IMG/VR virus record: IMGVR_UViG_3300027969_000289
Coordinates: 1 to 31,657 of that record
DNA length: 31,657 bases
Source: a virus
Reading direction: 5' to 3' (one strand)
This document shows, piece by piece, positions 12,451-21,019 of the stretch. The notes beneath the pieces were generated by a model. It was not told the DNA's origin. It worked only from the letters and a program-made list of their open reading frames with translations, and searched no databases. Position 1 is the first letter of the stretch. The number at the start of each line of letters is the position of its first letter. The position numbers were made by a program, and so were the translations under genes.

Positions 12451-14421
12451 CTACTGCGGCACCTCGGTGACCACCGGCTGACCCTCGGGCGGGGCTTCGA
12501 CTGGTTCTTGGTTCTTCGGCGACCTAGAAGCCACGCCAGCACCTACTGCGGCAGCGCCAGTGTTGGTAGCCATCGTGGCGTTCACCAGCGCGGCTTCCTG
12601 AGCTTTGAGACTGCTTAAAATGCTTTCCTGCACTGGATCGAGCCCTGACTGCGAGGTGAGCAGCTTCTGAGTCACTCCCGCATTTACCTGTGGTGCTATA
12701 CGACCGGCGGGGAGTGCGGCCCGTGCGGCTTCTAGCGCCGCCCCCATCGGGTTGCCGGTGGCAAGATTCATCGCAGCGCCCACCGCCGTATTGTTGCCAA
12801 GATCGGCATCTATCGGAGTCCGACGAATGGCCGTTTTTTCGGTTCCGAGCATCTTGGACTCTTCCTGCAGTCGTGCCACAAACGTGTCGAACGCGTTGTC
12901 ATCTCGAAACGCTCGGCGCAGCTTCTGCTCGGCGTCACGGCCCAGCACGACTTTGAGCGGATCGGACCCCGGTGCGGCGGTGCGCAGCTTCTCCAACGCG
13001 GCTTGAGCGATACCGGCGCGAAATGCGTCGTACTCGGACGGGCTGTTCTTGAATCGATCGATCATCTTGCGCATATCGATCTCGGGCATCTTGTAGATGT
13101 TCTTACCCTCTTCCATCGCCGTCATCATCTCCGAATCCCCGGCGTAGGCTTGGCGTGCAGTCCGGTACTCCGGTGACGCTTTCTCCATGTCGGCGAGTAA
13201 CTGGCGCTTCATGTCCAGCAGAGTCTTAGCTTGCCCTTTCTCTCCTGCTCGCATCGCCTTGTCGATCATGTCGTCTATCGCGATCTTGGTCTCGTGCAGT
13301 CCGCGCAGCACGTTTTTCGGGTCAGTAATGTCCAGCCCCATGTCTTGCATTCGGCGCGACCCGGCTTTAAGTGCCTCGGCGAACGACGGGAAGTTCTGCA
13401 TCCGGGCGATACCGGCAGCGTTCTTGGGTGTGATAGCGGCGTTAGAGTCCCACGCGGCTTGATACAGCACGTCGGCGTCTTTGGACCGCTTGGCCGCGAG
13501 TTCCATAACATCAGTGTAGAAATCTTTCGATCCGGACATGAGCTGCACGAGGTCGGCGTCGACACGATTAACACGCCCCGCTTCGCGAGCTTGCAGCTCC
13601 GACTTTGCTGCGACCCGTGCCGGACCGGGCTCGGAAGTAGCGCGGCGGAGCAGCGCGGCGGTGTTCTCACCCACATCCGCCAGCGTCATCTCGCCACGGG
13701 CAGCCGCCTTGACGGCGTCGAGCGCTTGCTGCGGGGTCATCCCGTCCTTGGCCAGCGCTTTGACGATCTGCAGGTCCGCCATTTTGTTCGCGTCTCCGAA
13801 TCCCAGTGCACTCTTGAGTGCCCGATATCCGGGCATTACTACGTATTTACCCGCAAGACCGAGCACTCCGGTGGTGGCCGCGCCCGCCGCAGCGCCCCGC
13901 GCCGCTTCGCCGCCCCAGTCCTCCGCTGGCTTCTCAGTTGTGCCCACCGCACTCACCGCACCAGTGCCCGCGCCGATGCCGAGCATCTTGAGCACCGATG
14001 GAGCCATGGTCTTGACCGCTGTGCGACCAGCCGTGGGGATCATTGACGCGCCGCCGGTGACGATCGCCGGAATCATACCCCCACCGACTTCTGCCGCAAA
14101 ATTGGCCACGGGGTGCTCTTCTCCATACTTTCGCTGCGCTTCGCGCTCTGCTCGCGCGTAATCCTCGTAAGATCCTTTACCGAACATCGATCGCGCTTTG
14201 GCGATCGCTTCATCGGAGAACCCCATAGTTAAGCCTTGCAGCGCAGCACCACCCGCGCCGGTGAACACCGGCTCAACGTTGGATTTGGGTGCGGCTTGCG
14301 ACGCCGACTGCACAGCCGGTGCGCGATTGGTTTTCTGCGCTACAAATCGATTAATTACCGCCTCGGATGTACCGTCCGGGAATTCGTAAACCACACCGTT
14401 TACTGCGCGCTCTATTGTCAT
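12451..14421 (-). CDS. Internal virion / ejection-type protein, 656 aa
   Basis: Begins MTIERAVNGVVYEFPDGTSE; the FPDGTS-x-x-x-I motif near the N-terminus is common in phage internal virion and DNA-ejection proteins. An alanine/glycine-rich amphipathic section (about 100-210, with GGGMIPAIVTGGASMIP and GAAAGAATTGVLGLAG) could insert into membranes, followed by a long helical body. The C-terminus is P/E/A-rich and disordered. Three more such proteins lie upstream, matching podovirus-type internal cores that form a channel on injection. It starts in an ATGA overlap with the previous gene and is the last structural gene before the repeat region. No transglycosylase motif is seen. Confidence 0.72.
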   Translation of the reverse strand: MTIERAVNGVVYEFPDGTSEAVINRFVAQKTNRAPAVQSASQAAPKSNVEPVFTGAGGAALQGLTMGFSDEAIAKARSMFGKGSYEDYARAEREAQRKYGEEHPVANFAAEVGGGMIPAIVTGGASMIPTAGRTAVKTMAPSVLKMLGIGAGTGAVSAVGTTEKPAEDWGGEAARGAAAGAATTGVLGLAGKYVVMPGYRALKSALGFGDANKMADLQIVKALAKDGMTPQQALDAVKAAARGEMTLADVGENTAALLRRATSEPGPARVAAKSELQAREAGRVNRVDADLVQLMSGSKDFYTDVMELAAKRSKDADVLYQAAWDSNAAITPKNAAGIARMQNFPSFAEALKAGSRRMQDMGLDITDPKNVLRGLHETKIAIDDMIDKAMRAGEKGQAKTLLDMKRQLLADMEKASPEYRTARQAYAGDSEMMTAMEEGKNIYKMPEIDMRKMIDRFKNSPSEYDAFRAGIAQAALEKLRTAAPGSDPLKVVLGRDAEQKLRRAFRDDNAFDTFVARLQEESKMLGTEKTAIRRTPIDADLGNNTAVGAAMNLATGNPMGAALEAARAALPAGRIAPQVNAGVTQKLLTSQSGLDPVQESILSSLKAQEAALVNATMATNTGAAAVGAGVASRSPKNQEPVEAPPEGQPVVTEVPQ

Positions 14422-16430
14422 TTGCTCACCTCTTTGCCGTTCGCATCCACTTGAACCCGTGGAGCCGCGAAGTATTGCTCGAATGACATTCGCTTCGGGT
14501 TGATAATAATCGCACCTTTGGGATCGCGTGTCGTAATCGGATTCGCTTCCAAGTAACTGCGCCAGTGCGTCTGCGCCTCGGCCCCGATGTTGCCATTCAC
14601 TGCGGCGTAGCGATTGAGGTATTTGTAGTACTCTCGATCGCGTTCACGTTGCGCGAGCTTGAACTCAATAATGGTCTTATTGGTAATCGGCTCCTTATCG
14701 GAGCTGAACGTGCCGAGTTGCATCATCTTCACGTCCAGATTCGACACGTTGCTATCGCCGGGAATACGGTTCTGCTTCGCAGCCAGCGCCGAGAGCGAGT
14801 CAAATTCGTTGATAATCGCGCGATCGCCGGACAACACCTTAGCCACACCGCCGACACCGGGCAGGCCATAAGTGACTCCGGACGAGATCTTCTTGCTAAG
14901 CTCCAGCGCCCGTTTCAAATCGGTGATATCGTCGTCCACGGTGTTAATCAGTGGCTGCACCTTCTCGAGCAGGTATTTCTCCGCCGCCTCGCGCTCTTTG
15001 ATCTGCTGGGCCACGATCTCCTTCGCATTCATATTCCTGAATCGCGACATATCGCCGACCGGCACACCTTGGCCTTTGGCCGCAGTCAGCAATGGAGTGG
15101 TGTCGCCAGTTCGCGCCGCATCCGCGATCTTGGCTTGAAGCTCCTTGATCTCCAGACTTCCCTTGAGCAAGCCTTGTTCCTTGGCCTTGCGATCCAGTGG
15201 CGCGTTCTTGGCATCCTCTTGCGCCTTCAGCACTTGTGCCTTCTTGAGCGCCGCATCGTCCGCGATCTGGGCTACCTCGCCTTCTGCTTTCTTAACTTGC
15301 GCGGCTTTAAGCGCTTGGTCCTGCGGCAGCATCGACACCTTACCTTGCGCTTCAGCCAGTTGGGCGGCTTTAAGTGCTTGGTCTGTAGGTAGTGCCGCCA
15401 CCTCAGCCTCAGCCTTCTTCAGCAGCAATCGCTTGGTCTCCGCATCGACCGGTAGTAAATCGACTTCTGCTTGCGCTTTGGCAATCAGCAGCTGTTTCGC
15501 CTGCCTCTCCAGCGGAGCCATTTCGGTTTGAGCCTCCGACGCTTTCGTAGAAGCACCAGATGCCTTGATTTGCGCTTCTTTGGACTCGGCCTCCAACTTA
15601 TTGATCTTGTCGAGATAATCTGCCGCTTTCTTTACATCATCCGGGTTAGTGAAATCGCCGCGCATAGCGTCCAACACCTTGGCCAACTCCGGAGAGTTCT
15701 TGCGGAATTCATCCTGCTGCAGCGCCTTCTGCGCCGCTTGCAACCCCATTGGCGTATTGAGGTCGACACCAAGCACCGACGCGATCTTGCGTAATGGCTC
15801 CTGCTGCCGGTAGGTCTGGTACGCCGTGTTAAATCGCGGGTCAGCGGGGTTGATGCCCGATTGCGCCGCGAACGTCTTCATGTCTTCGGTCGCCGCTGTC
15901 AGCGAGGTGATCTCTTTCACCCGTGCGATACCGGCGGGTGATGTTGGATCAATACCCTCAGCTTGGACCTGCTGTTGCACAGCGGTAAGCTTCGGCGTGA
16001 GCTTGGACGCCACGTTAAGGCCCATCGTAGCCGCTGCTTGCTCATCTCCTAGCCCCTGTCGCGCCAGCTCGTAGCGCATTTTGGCCAAGTCTCGAATCCG
16101 CTGCTCATCGGCGACTTGCGCTGTGGCGTAGTTACCAGCCGCAGTACCAAGTGATTCGCCGAAAGAGCCGGTGCGGGTTGGTGCTAGGAACCCTTGTGCC
16201 AGCGCCAGCATGCCGGGGTCCAGTCCGGTGCGCCGCGCCGAGAGCGCCTCGGTCATCGCCAGCCGCGCATCATCCACATTTTTCTTGGCGACGTCGTACT
16301 CGTCGGTGTTCGCCCCCATGGCGGCACGCCCCAAAGCGGCTAGCGACAGGCCGGGGATGTCCTTTTCCCCGACGCGCAGCATCTTAGCCAGCAGCGGGCT
16401 ATACGATGAGTCTACGGTATCTTCAGCCAT
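14418..16430 (-). CDS. Internal virion protein with five 21-residue helical repeats, 670 aa
   Basis: Almost wholly helical. The first 120 residues include an ordered part (SPLLAKMLRVGEKDIPGLSL, LAQGFLAPTRTGSFGESLG) typical of environmental podophage internal proteins. Residues 314-418 are five back-to-back 21-residue repeats (pattern KAEAEV-x-x-LP-x-D-x-x-x-K), three heptads each, forming a long coiled coil with regular LP-x-D kinks. The C-terminal 200 residues look globular and end QVDANGKEVSK. Inferred role: structural rod or channel component ejected with the DNA. ATGA-coupled to the next gene, 12 bp after the previous one. Confidence 0.7.
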   Translation of the reverse strand: MAEDTVDSSYSPLLAKMLRVGEKDIPGLSLAALGRAAMGANTDEYDVAKKNVDDARLAMTEALSARRTGLDPGMLALAQGFLAPTRTGSFGESLGTAAGNYATAQVADEQRIRDLAKMRYELARQGLGDEQAAATMGLNVASKLTPKLTAVQQQVQAEGIDPTSPAGIARVKEITSLTAATEDMKTFAAQSGINPADPRFNTAYQTYRQQEPLRKIASVLGVDLNTPMGLQAAQKALQQDEFRKNSPELAKVLDAMRGDFTNPDDVKKAADYLDKINKLEAESKEAQIKASGASTKASEAQTEMAPLERQAKQLLIAKAQAEVDLLPVDAETKRLLLKKAEAEVAALPTDQALKAAQLAEAQGKVSMLPQDQALKAAQVKKAEGEVAQIADDAALKKAQVLKAQEDAKNAPLDRKAKEQGLLKGSLEIKELQAKIADAARTGDTTPLLTAAKGQGVPVGDMSRFRNMNAKEIVAQQIKEREAAEKYLLEKVQPLINTVDDDITDLKRALELSKKISSGVTYGLPGVGGVAKVLSGDRAIINEFDSLSALAAKQNRIPGDSNVSNLDVKMMQLGTFSSDKEPITNKTIIEFKLAQRERDREYYKYLNRYAAVNGNIGAEAQTHWRSYLEANPITTRDPKGAIIINPKRMSFEQYFAAPRVQVDANGKEVSK
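15177..15491 (-). repeat. Five tandem 63-bp (21-codon) repeats inside the internal virion gene
   Basis: Codes for residues 314-418 of the 670-aa protein; the five units have the same length without indels and share LP-x-D and A-x-x-x-K positions. The repeats are diverged at DNA level, so the protein pattern is conserved by selection more than by recent duplication. Confidence 0.7.
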
Positions 16431-16442
16431 GTTTATCCCTTA

Positions 16443-17732
16443 TTAGTATGACCAATAATCCGAACCGTCTTCGGGATTTATTTGCCAGCTGCCGCCGGGG
16501 TTGATGTAATCATTGGCGTCGTAAGCAGGCTCAGGCTCAGTGTAATTAAAACTATTCTGCCAATCGGTCCACAAGCTTGGGTCCAGACCGCCGGTCGCCT
16601 CGTACTGCGTGCCGCTTCCCGTGCCTCCGAATCCACCACCGGCGCGAACGTCCTCGCCGTAGGTGCCGTACTGCTGCCCGCTCGGCCCGTATGTCTCCGC
16701 AGCGCTTTGACCTGTGGACCCGGCGTTAGTGGAGCCGCCGTAGTATGCGTCACCAATACCCGAAGTGCCACCCGAAGTGCCACCCGAAATGCCGCCAACG
16801 CCCGAAGTGCCACCCGAAGTGCCACCCGAGCCCGGCACTAACGATCTAAGACCGGTGTACGCTTGTCCCACTAAGTTAGCGAAATTGCTCGCAGCACTAC
16901 CCGTGCCGCCAGCGCCCGACGCGAACAGGGTGCTAAGACCGGCGATCTGCGAGAGTGGTGAGTTAGAGTACGCGCCGGGTATTGGTGCGTTAGCGATCTC
17001 GTTCACGGTGCTCGGCACTTTTAGATTGGTGAGCAGATTCGACGCATTGGTCGCCATGGTCATGGGTGCATTGATGCGGGCTTGCGCTAACTCCTGTTCG
17101 TTCTTGCCCATCCCATACATAGCCTCAATATCTTTCAGCCCGAGTGTTTGCGCGGTAGTGCCGAGTGCACCGGCGGTGGTCGCAGCGGTCAATTCCCTGT
17201 TTTTTTCCGCTTGCGCTGCAGCGAGCGCTGAGGAGTAGCCCGCCGCCCGATACTGGGCCTCAGTGTTAGTTAGGTCTCTCTGCGCGTCAGCCATTGTCTG
17301 ACCGTATATCTCTTGGCTCCGCTTTGATCCGAAGTCACCGGCGGTTACACCACGAGCAGCGGCCATCGGCGCGATGTTATTACGAATGTTGCGCTCGCCA
17401 GTATCCCTAATTCCTTGAATCACGTTGCTTTCGTACGGATTCATGAAATTCTGCACCGTATCGGCTGCGGACCCAGCGCCAGCGCCAAGGTAGGTGTTGG
17501 CCTTACCCAAGAATGGCTGGTAGGACGCCCCAGCTTGGGGAGTGGCAGCTATAGCCCCAGATTGTAGTGGGGAGAACCCAGCGACGAGCTGCTCCGGCGT
17601 GCGTTGCATCGCGTTAGTGCCGGTGTCCGCAAGATTCTTGAGATACGCGGTGTACCAATCCGGAGCCGCAGTGGCCGTGGATTTGGTAGTGGTAATATTC
17701 GGTAGGGGATCACCCTGCATCAATCCAGCCAT
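16443..17732 (-). CDS. Virion protein (podophage internal/tail type), 429 aa
   Basis: The core (about 100-200) has FMNPYESNVIQGIRDTGER followed by AAARGVTAGDFGSKRSQE, matching the N-P-Y-x-x-x-V ... G-x-F-G-S/G-x-R motif I recognise in virion proteins of many environmental podoviruses; the AAAQAEKNRELTAAT region after it is helical. The last 130 residues are very Gly/Ser/Thr/Tyr-rich, with repeated GGTSGG units and YGPSGQQYGTYGED, so probably disordered. It ends one base before the start codon region of the next gene upstream (17734), inside a tightly packed structural block. The exact virion location is not known. Confidence 0.68.
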   Translation of the reverse strand: MAGLMQGDPLPNITTTKSTATAAPDWYTAYLKNLADTGTNAMQRTPEQLVAGFSPLQSGAIAATPQAGASYQPFLGKANTYLGAGAGSAADTVQNFMNPYESNVIQGIRDTGERNIRNNIAPMAAARGVTAGDFGSKRSQEIYGQTMADAQRDLTNTEAQYRAAGYSSALAAAQAEKNRELTAATTAGALGTTAQTLGLKDIEAMYGMGKNEQELAQARINAPMTMATNASNLLTNLKVPSTVNEIANAPIPGAYSNSPLSQIAGLSTLFASGAGGTGSAASNFANLVGQAYTGLRSLVPGSGGTSGGTSGVGGISGGTSGGTSGIGDAYYGGSTNAGSTGQSAAETYGPSGQQYGTYGEDVRAGGGFGGTGSGTQYEATGGLDPSLWTDWQNSFNYTEPEPAYDANDYINPGGSWQINPEDGSDYWSY

Positions 17733-17733
17733 A

Positions 17734-20355
17734 TTAACCTCTCATGTATGCCAATGGCGATTTAGCCTTCGGCGGGATTTTGTTCGCCGGAGCCGACCGC
17801 TTGTGTTTTCGAATCGCTTCTCTCATTGCGTCTAACTTCTTCGCGCCTTCTTTGTTCGAACCATCACCCAACGCCGCTACAATGTCCGCATCGAACACGT
17901 ACTCACCATCAGCTAGTCGGGCGTCAATCAGGTCATCCTGTCCACCCCCGGCCCCTTGCACGTAGTGTGACCCCTTGTGCGGGACGTCCCCACCGGTCGC
18001 TACCATTAAAGGTGTCGCCATTATACCACCACCGGATGCTTTGCGCACGACCCGGTTTGCTGCAACTAGGGGACTTGGGACGGAACCACCCTTTTTCAAT
18101 TGCAGGTTAGTCGAAATATCCGGCACATCGCCGTAGGCGTAGTAGTCAGGCTTTAACGAGTTATCGCTTGTAGTTTGAGTATCGTCCATATTTTCGCTTT
18201 TCGAGATAGAGGGCGAAGTCGCACTCAACGGGTCAATTGCGGATTTCCCCGCCTTGGCTGAAGTTCCCGTACCGCCTAGCCAAGATTCTTTCAGAGACGA
18301 ACCGGAGCTGCTAGACGTTCCAGACGAGCCGCTATCCGAACTGGCACTAGTCCCGGCGGCACCGACAGCCGGTATCGATAGAGTGCTAAGAGGTGAAGAT
18401 GGCGTGACGGGCGCTGCGGGAGTCGGCGTTGGAGTCGGCGTTGGAGTCGACGCTGGAGCCGGGGTAGAAGGAGCAGATGAAGAGCCTTGAGAAGAGCCTC
18501 GAGAAGACCCCTCGCTTATCGCCCTATCTATTTGACTTTCAATGCTGTCGCCCATATCCGTAACGTTGCCCGTGGATGTGCTGCTACCAAGGCTTGAGCC
18601 AACGTAATCACTGACAGCGTTTATAGGGCTTTGTATGGCTCCGGCTATTTTGCCGGTTGTCCCCCAATTTAAATTCCCTGCTTTAAGAGTATTATTGACT
18701 GCCGAGGGAACGCCCAATTCGCTCAGTCCTATGGTTACCAGCCTAGGATCGATGCTGTACGTCTTAGATATGTCTTTGACGGCGTAGCCCATCAATTGGC
18801 CGGTGATAGCATCCGCGAAATTACCATTAATTAGCGCTGTCAAAGCCGACGGGGTGGTGCCAATCATTGGGGCCAGTTTGTTGATGCCAATTCCAGTGAC
18901 CAAATCGCCGATAGACATTTCTCCAGACAACAGCTTGGCAGCCATCGTCACCATACCGTAGCCCGGGATGAAATTTTTAGCAGCGCCCCACACTTTCTCA
19001 GCGAACCTCGCGGCGTCGGTAGCCGCCACCACGCTCTCCGCAGTCTGTCCGGGCTCGTTGTACGTCAGCCCACCCACTGGCGTACCATCGCCCCCCATAA
19101 CGGATAGGCCAGTACCCGGCATGTTATTGAGATTAACGCCGGTGAGGTTCCCGAGACCCAGTGCCTGCAACTGCTTAGCCTCGCCGTAGCTGATAGCAGC
19201 GTTACCATCTTCCCCAGTGTACCCAAGGAAGCTCGCAATCGGTATGTTGGATGTCAGTGTGGTTACATCCCTAGTGGATTCCTCCGCGTTTTTGCCTGCT
19301 CCGATTTTCGTGGTTTGCTGATTCAGCCCGGAATCGACTGCGGCTAGTGCGGCGTTGGTCAGGCTGGTCCCGACGTTAGGGCTATTGACGTTGTATTGTT
19401 CGCCCGGTTTGGATAGTGCGACCTCTTTATCTTTCGCCACTTGTGCTAGGAAGCTCCTGACCGTCTCCTGATTTGCCAGTGCGTTAGCGTTCTCCGGCGT
19501 CATCTGGCCCGCACTGGACATCACCGCGAGGGGTGACGGAGCAGCGGGTTCAGTAGCGGCAGGGGCTGCCGCCTCAGTCAGTGGTGACGGAGCAGCGGTC
19601 GTGGCATCGGGTGATGAGGGGAACTGGCTTAACGCGGAAAGCGGAGCGGCAGGGGCTGCTTCTGGTGCTGATTGCGTGATAGGCTGCCTTGCAGCTTCAG
19701 CATCTGCGGCGTCCTTCTCTGCAGCGAGCCGTTGCATCGTCGCATCTCTTGCGTCTTGCGATGCTTTTTCTGCGGCAGCTCTATCTGCAGCATCTTGCGT
19801 AGCTCTTGCATCGGCGGCGTCCTGCGCGGCTTTCGCCTCAGCAGCAGCTTGCGCCGCTTGCTCTCGTGCGGCTTGCTCTCGGGCGGCTTGCTCCGAGGCC
19901 ATCTGAGCCTCTCGGGCGTCTCGAGCTGCTTGCTCTCTGGTCGCTTGCTCCCGAGCCGCTTGGTCGCTGGCAGCTTGTTCTCGGGCCGCTTGCTCTCGTG
20001 CGGCTTGTTCTCGAGAAGCCTGCTCCGCCGCCATTTGGGCATCTCGAGCTTCCCTAGCTGCTTGCTCTCGAGAAGCCTGTTCCCGAGCCGCTTGATCTGC
20101 TATCGCTTGCCTATTGGCGGCTTCGGCAGCGGCGGATTCTGCTGCTTCTCGTGCTTGGGCAGCCGAGTCACGGCCACCACTAACTGCTGCGCTACCACCC
20201 CCGGTGTCAGTCGACCCGTACCCTTCGTTAGAGCGTAGAGCGTTTCTTGTATCAGAAGATTGAGAGCTAAGCCCGCCGCCACCGCCACCGCTACTGCCAC
20301 CACCGCCCATGTAGCAGTGGCCTAGCAGCTTGCGTTTTTGCTCAAGAATGTTCAT
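17734..20355 (-). CDS. Large low-complexity virion protein with A/E/Q/R coiled coil and C-terminal DGEYV domain, 873 aa
   Basis: N-terminus has a poly-Gly patch (residues 17-28). Residues 64-222 are an A/E/Q/R coiled coil of degenerate REQAA units; then P/A-rich linkers, a more ordered centre (about 290-560) with hydrophobic helices (LGYTGEDGNAAISYGEA, GYGMVTMAAKLLSG), and a second Ser/Pro/Thr linker with TPTPTPTP. The last 90 residues (GQDDLIDARLADGEYVFDADIVAALGDGS ... GAKKLDAM) match a C-terminal domain common in phage internal or minor tail proteins. Probably another ejected core protein. It starts in an ATGA overlap with the GNAT-like gene. Confidence 0.72.
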   Translation of the reverse strand: MNILEQKRKLLGHCYMGGGGSSGGGGGGLSSQSSDTRNALRSNEGYGSTDTGGGSAAVSGGRDSAAQAREAAESAAAEAANRQAIADQAAREQASREQAAREARDAQMAAEQASREQAAREQAAREQAASDQAAREQATREQAARDAREAQMASEQAAREQAAREQAAQAAAEAKAAQDAADARATQDAADRAAAEKASQDARDATMQRLAAEKDAADAEAARQPITQSAPEAAPAAPLSALSQFPSSPDATTAAPSPLTEAAAPAATEPAAPSPLAVMSSAGQMTPENANALANQETVRSFLAQVAKDKEVALSKPGEQYNVNSPNVGTSLTNAALAAVDSGLNQQTTKIGAGKNAEESTRDVTTLTSNIPIASFLGYTGEDGNAAISYGEAKQLQALGLGNLTGVNLNNMPGTGLSVMGGDGTPVGGLTYNEPGQTAESVVAATDAARFAEKVWGAAKNFIPGYGMVTMAAKLLSGEMSIGDLVTGIGINKLAPMIGTTPSALTALINGNFADAITGQLMGYAVKDISKTYSIDPRLVTIGLSELGVPSAVNNTLKAGNLNWGTTGKIAGAIQSPINAVSDYVGSSLGSSTSTGNVTDMGDSIESQIDRAISEGSSRGSSQGSSSAPSTPAPASTPTPTPTPTPAAPVTPSSPLSTLSIPAVGAAGTSASSDSGSSGTSSSSGSSLKESWLGGTGTSAKAGKSAIDPLSATSPSISKSENMDDTQTTSDNSLKPDYYAYGDVPDISTNLQLKKGGSVPSPLVAANRVVRKASGGGIMATPLMVATGGDVPHKGSHYVQGAGGGQDDLIDARLADGEYVFDADIVAALGDGSNKEGAKKLDAMREAIRKHKRSAPANKIPPKAKSPLAYMRG
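19690..20166 (-). repeat. Low-complexity repeat coding A/E/Q/R coiled coil
   Basis: Codes for residues 64-222 of the 873-aa protein; units of REQAA/DQAA/DAREAQM recur throughout, with matching short DNA repeats of the type GCTTGCTCTCGxGC on the plus strand. Such DNA is prone to slippage, so unit number may vary between relatives. Confidence 0.65.
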
Positions 20356-20762
20356 AGCTTGACCTCCGCAATGAGGTACTTCTCTTCAAACCCCAGCCGT
20401 GACCAGAGTCGGAAGGTGGACGGACGCATGGCCGCTTCAATCATGGTAGCCCCGTCTTTCTTGCAAATGGCTTGCAGTTGTGCCCAATTGTCGTCGGTGG
20501 TCATACCGTCGCCAGCCAAGCAGGTAATGAAGGCCACGCGGGCATTAGGCCGGTTCTCGTAAACCATCGACAGCGAACCAATTATTGTCTCGCCCTCGGC
20601 CACGGTGATGAGCCACCAGTCACCAACACCCAGCTTCAGCCGAATTTGGTCGAGCGTGTAGTCGCCTTTAGTGTGCGGCTCCACGGCAGCGAAGTACTTC
20701 TCCACCAGCGGCCATGTCTGGTGAACTTGTGCGAAGGGGATTTTAGCTACGACGGCCATCAT
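20352..20762 (-). CDS. GNAT-like small protein, 136 aa
   Basis: The order of elements fits a reduced GCN5-type acetyltransferase fold: helix TWPLVEKYFAAVEPH, strands WWLITVAEGETIIGSLSMVYEN and RVAFITCLAGDGM, a helix NWAQLQAICKKDGA and the closing RLWSRLGFEEKYLIAEVKL, where LGFEEKY is the usual GNAT end. The Q-x-x-G-x-G/A acetyl-CoA loop is not clear (LAGDGMTTDD stands there), so activity is uncertain. Small GNAT-like genes sit among structural genes in many podoviruses, perhaps modifying a virion protein. Coupled by ATGA overlaps on both sides. Confidence 0.6.
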   Translation of the reverse strand: MMAVVAKIPFAQVHQTWPLVEKYFAAVEPHTKGDYTLDQIRLKLGVGDWWLITVAEGETIIGSLSMVYENRPNARVAFITCLAGDGMTTDDNWAQLQAICKKDGATMIEAAMRPSTFRLWSRLGFEEKYLIAEVKL

Positions 20763-21019
20763 GTTGACGCGGTTGCGGGGTTAACAACGTTCACCATGGC
20801 CTCAGCCCAATCGAACCAGTCTTCGAACTGATCGGTCCGTGGAATGGCTTCATTGGTGAAGACATCAATTGCGGCAAGCCCGTCGCCCCACTCTTTCCAA
20901 TCGGTGAACTTATCGGGGATAACGAGATTCTGGGATGCGTATTGTTCGCACAAGAGGCACGCCCACGACTCGAAAGTATGAAATCGTGGGTCATATATAA
21001 GGGCCGGGTTAAGAGCCAT
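20759..21019 (-). CDS. Small acidic protein with Trp/Asp repeats, 86 aa
   Basis: Begins MALNPALIYDPRFHTFESWA. It contains two similar segments, DKFTDWKEWGDGLAAIDVF and DQFEDWFDWAEAMVNVV, suggesting internal duplication of a helix. Such small proteins occur between tail and internal-virion genes in podophages; they may be virion components or chaperones. No function can be given. It overlaps the end of the nozzle-like gene by 11 bp and the start of the GNAT-like gene. Confidence 0.65.
   Translation of the reverse strand: MALNPALIYDPRFHTFESWACLLCEQYASQNLVIPDKFTDWKEWGDGLAAIDVFTNEAIPRTDQFEDWFDWAEAMVNVVNPATAST

Noticed and set aside
12024-12470. 148-aa plus-strand frame and several minus-strand frames (e.g. 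12116-12424) in the repeat region
   Set aside because: Their sequences are translations of the GTTCCA repeats, the plus-strand ATG lies upstream of the promoter's -35 box, and no frame looks like a known protein. A short peptide cannot be wholly excluded.
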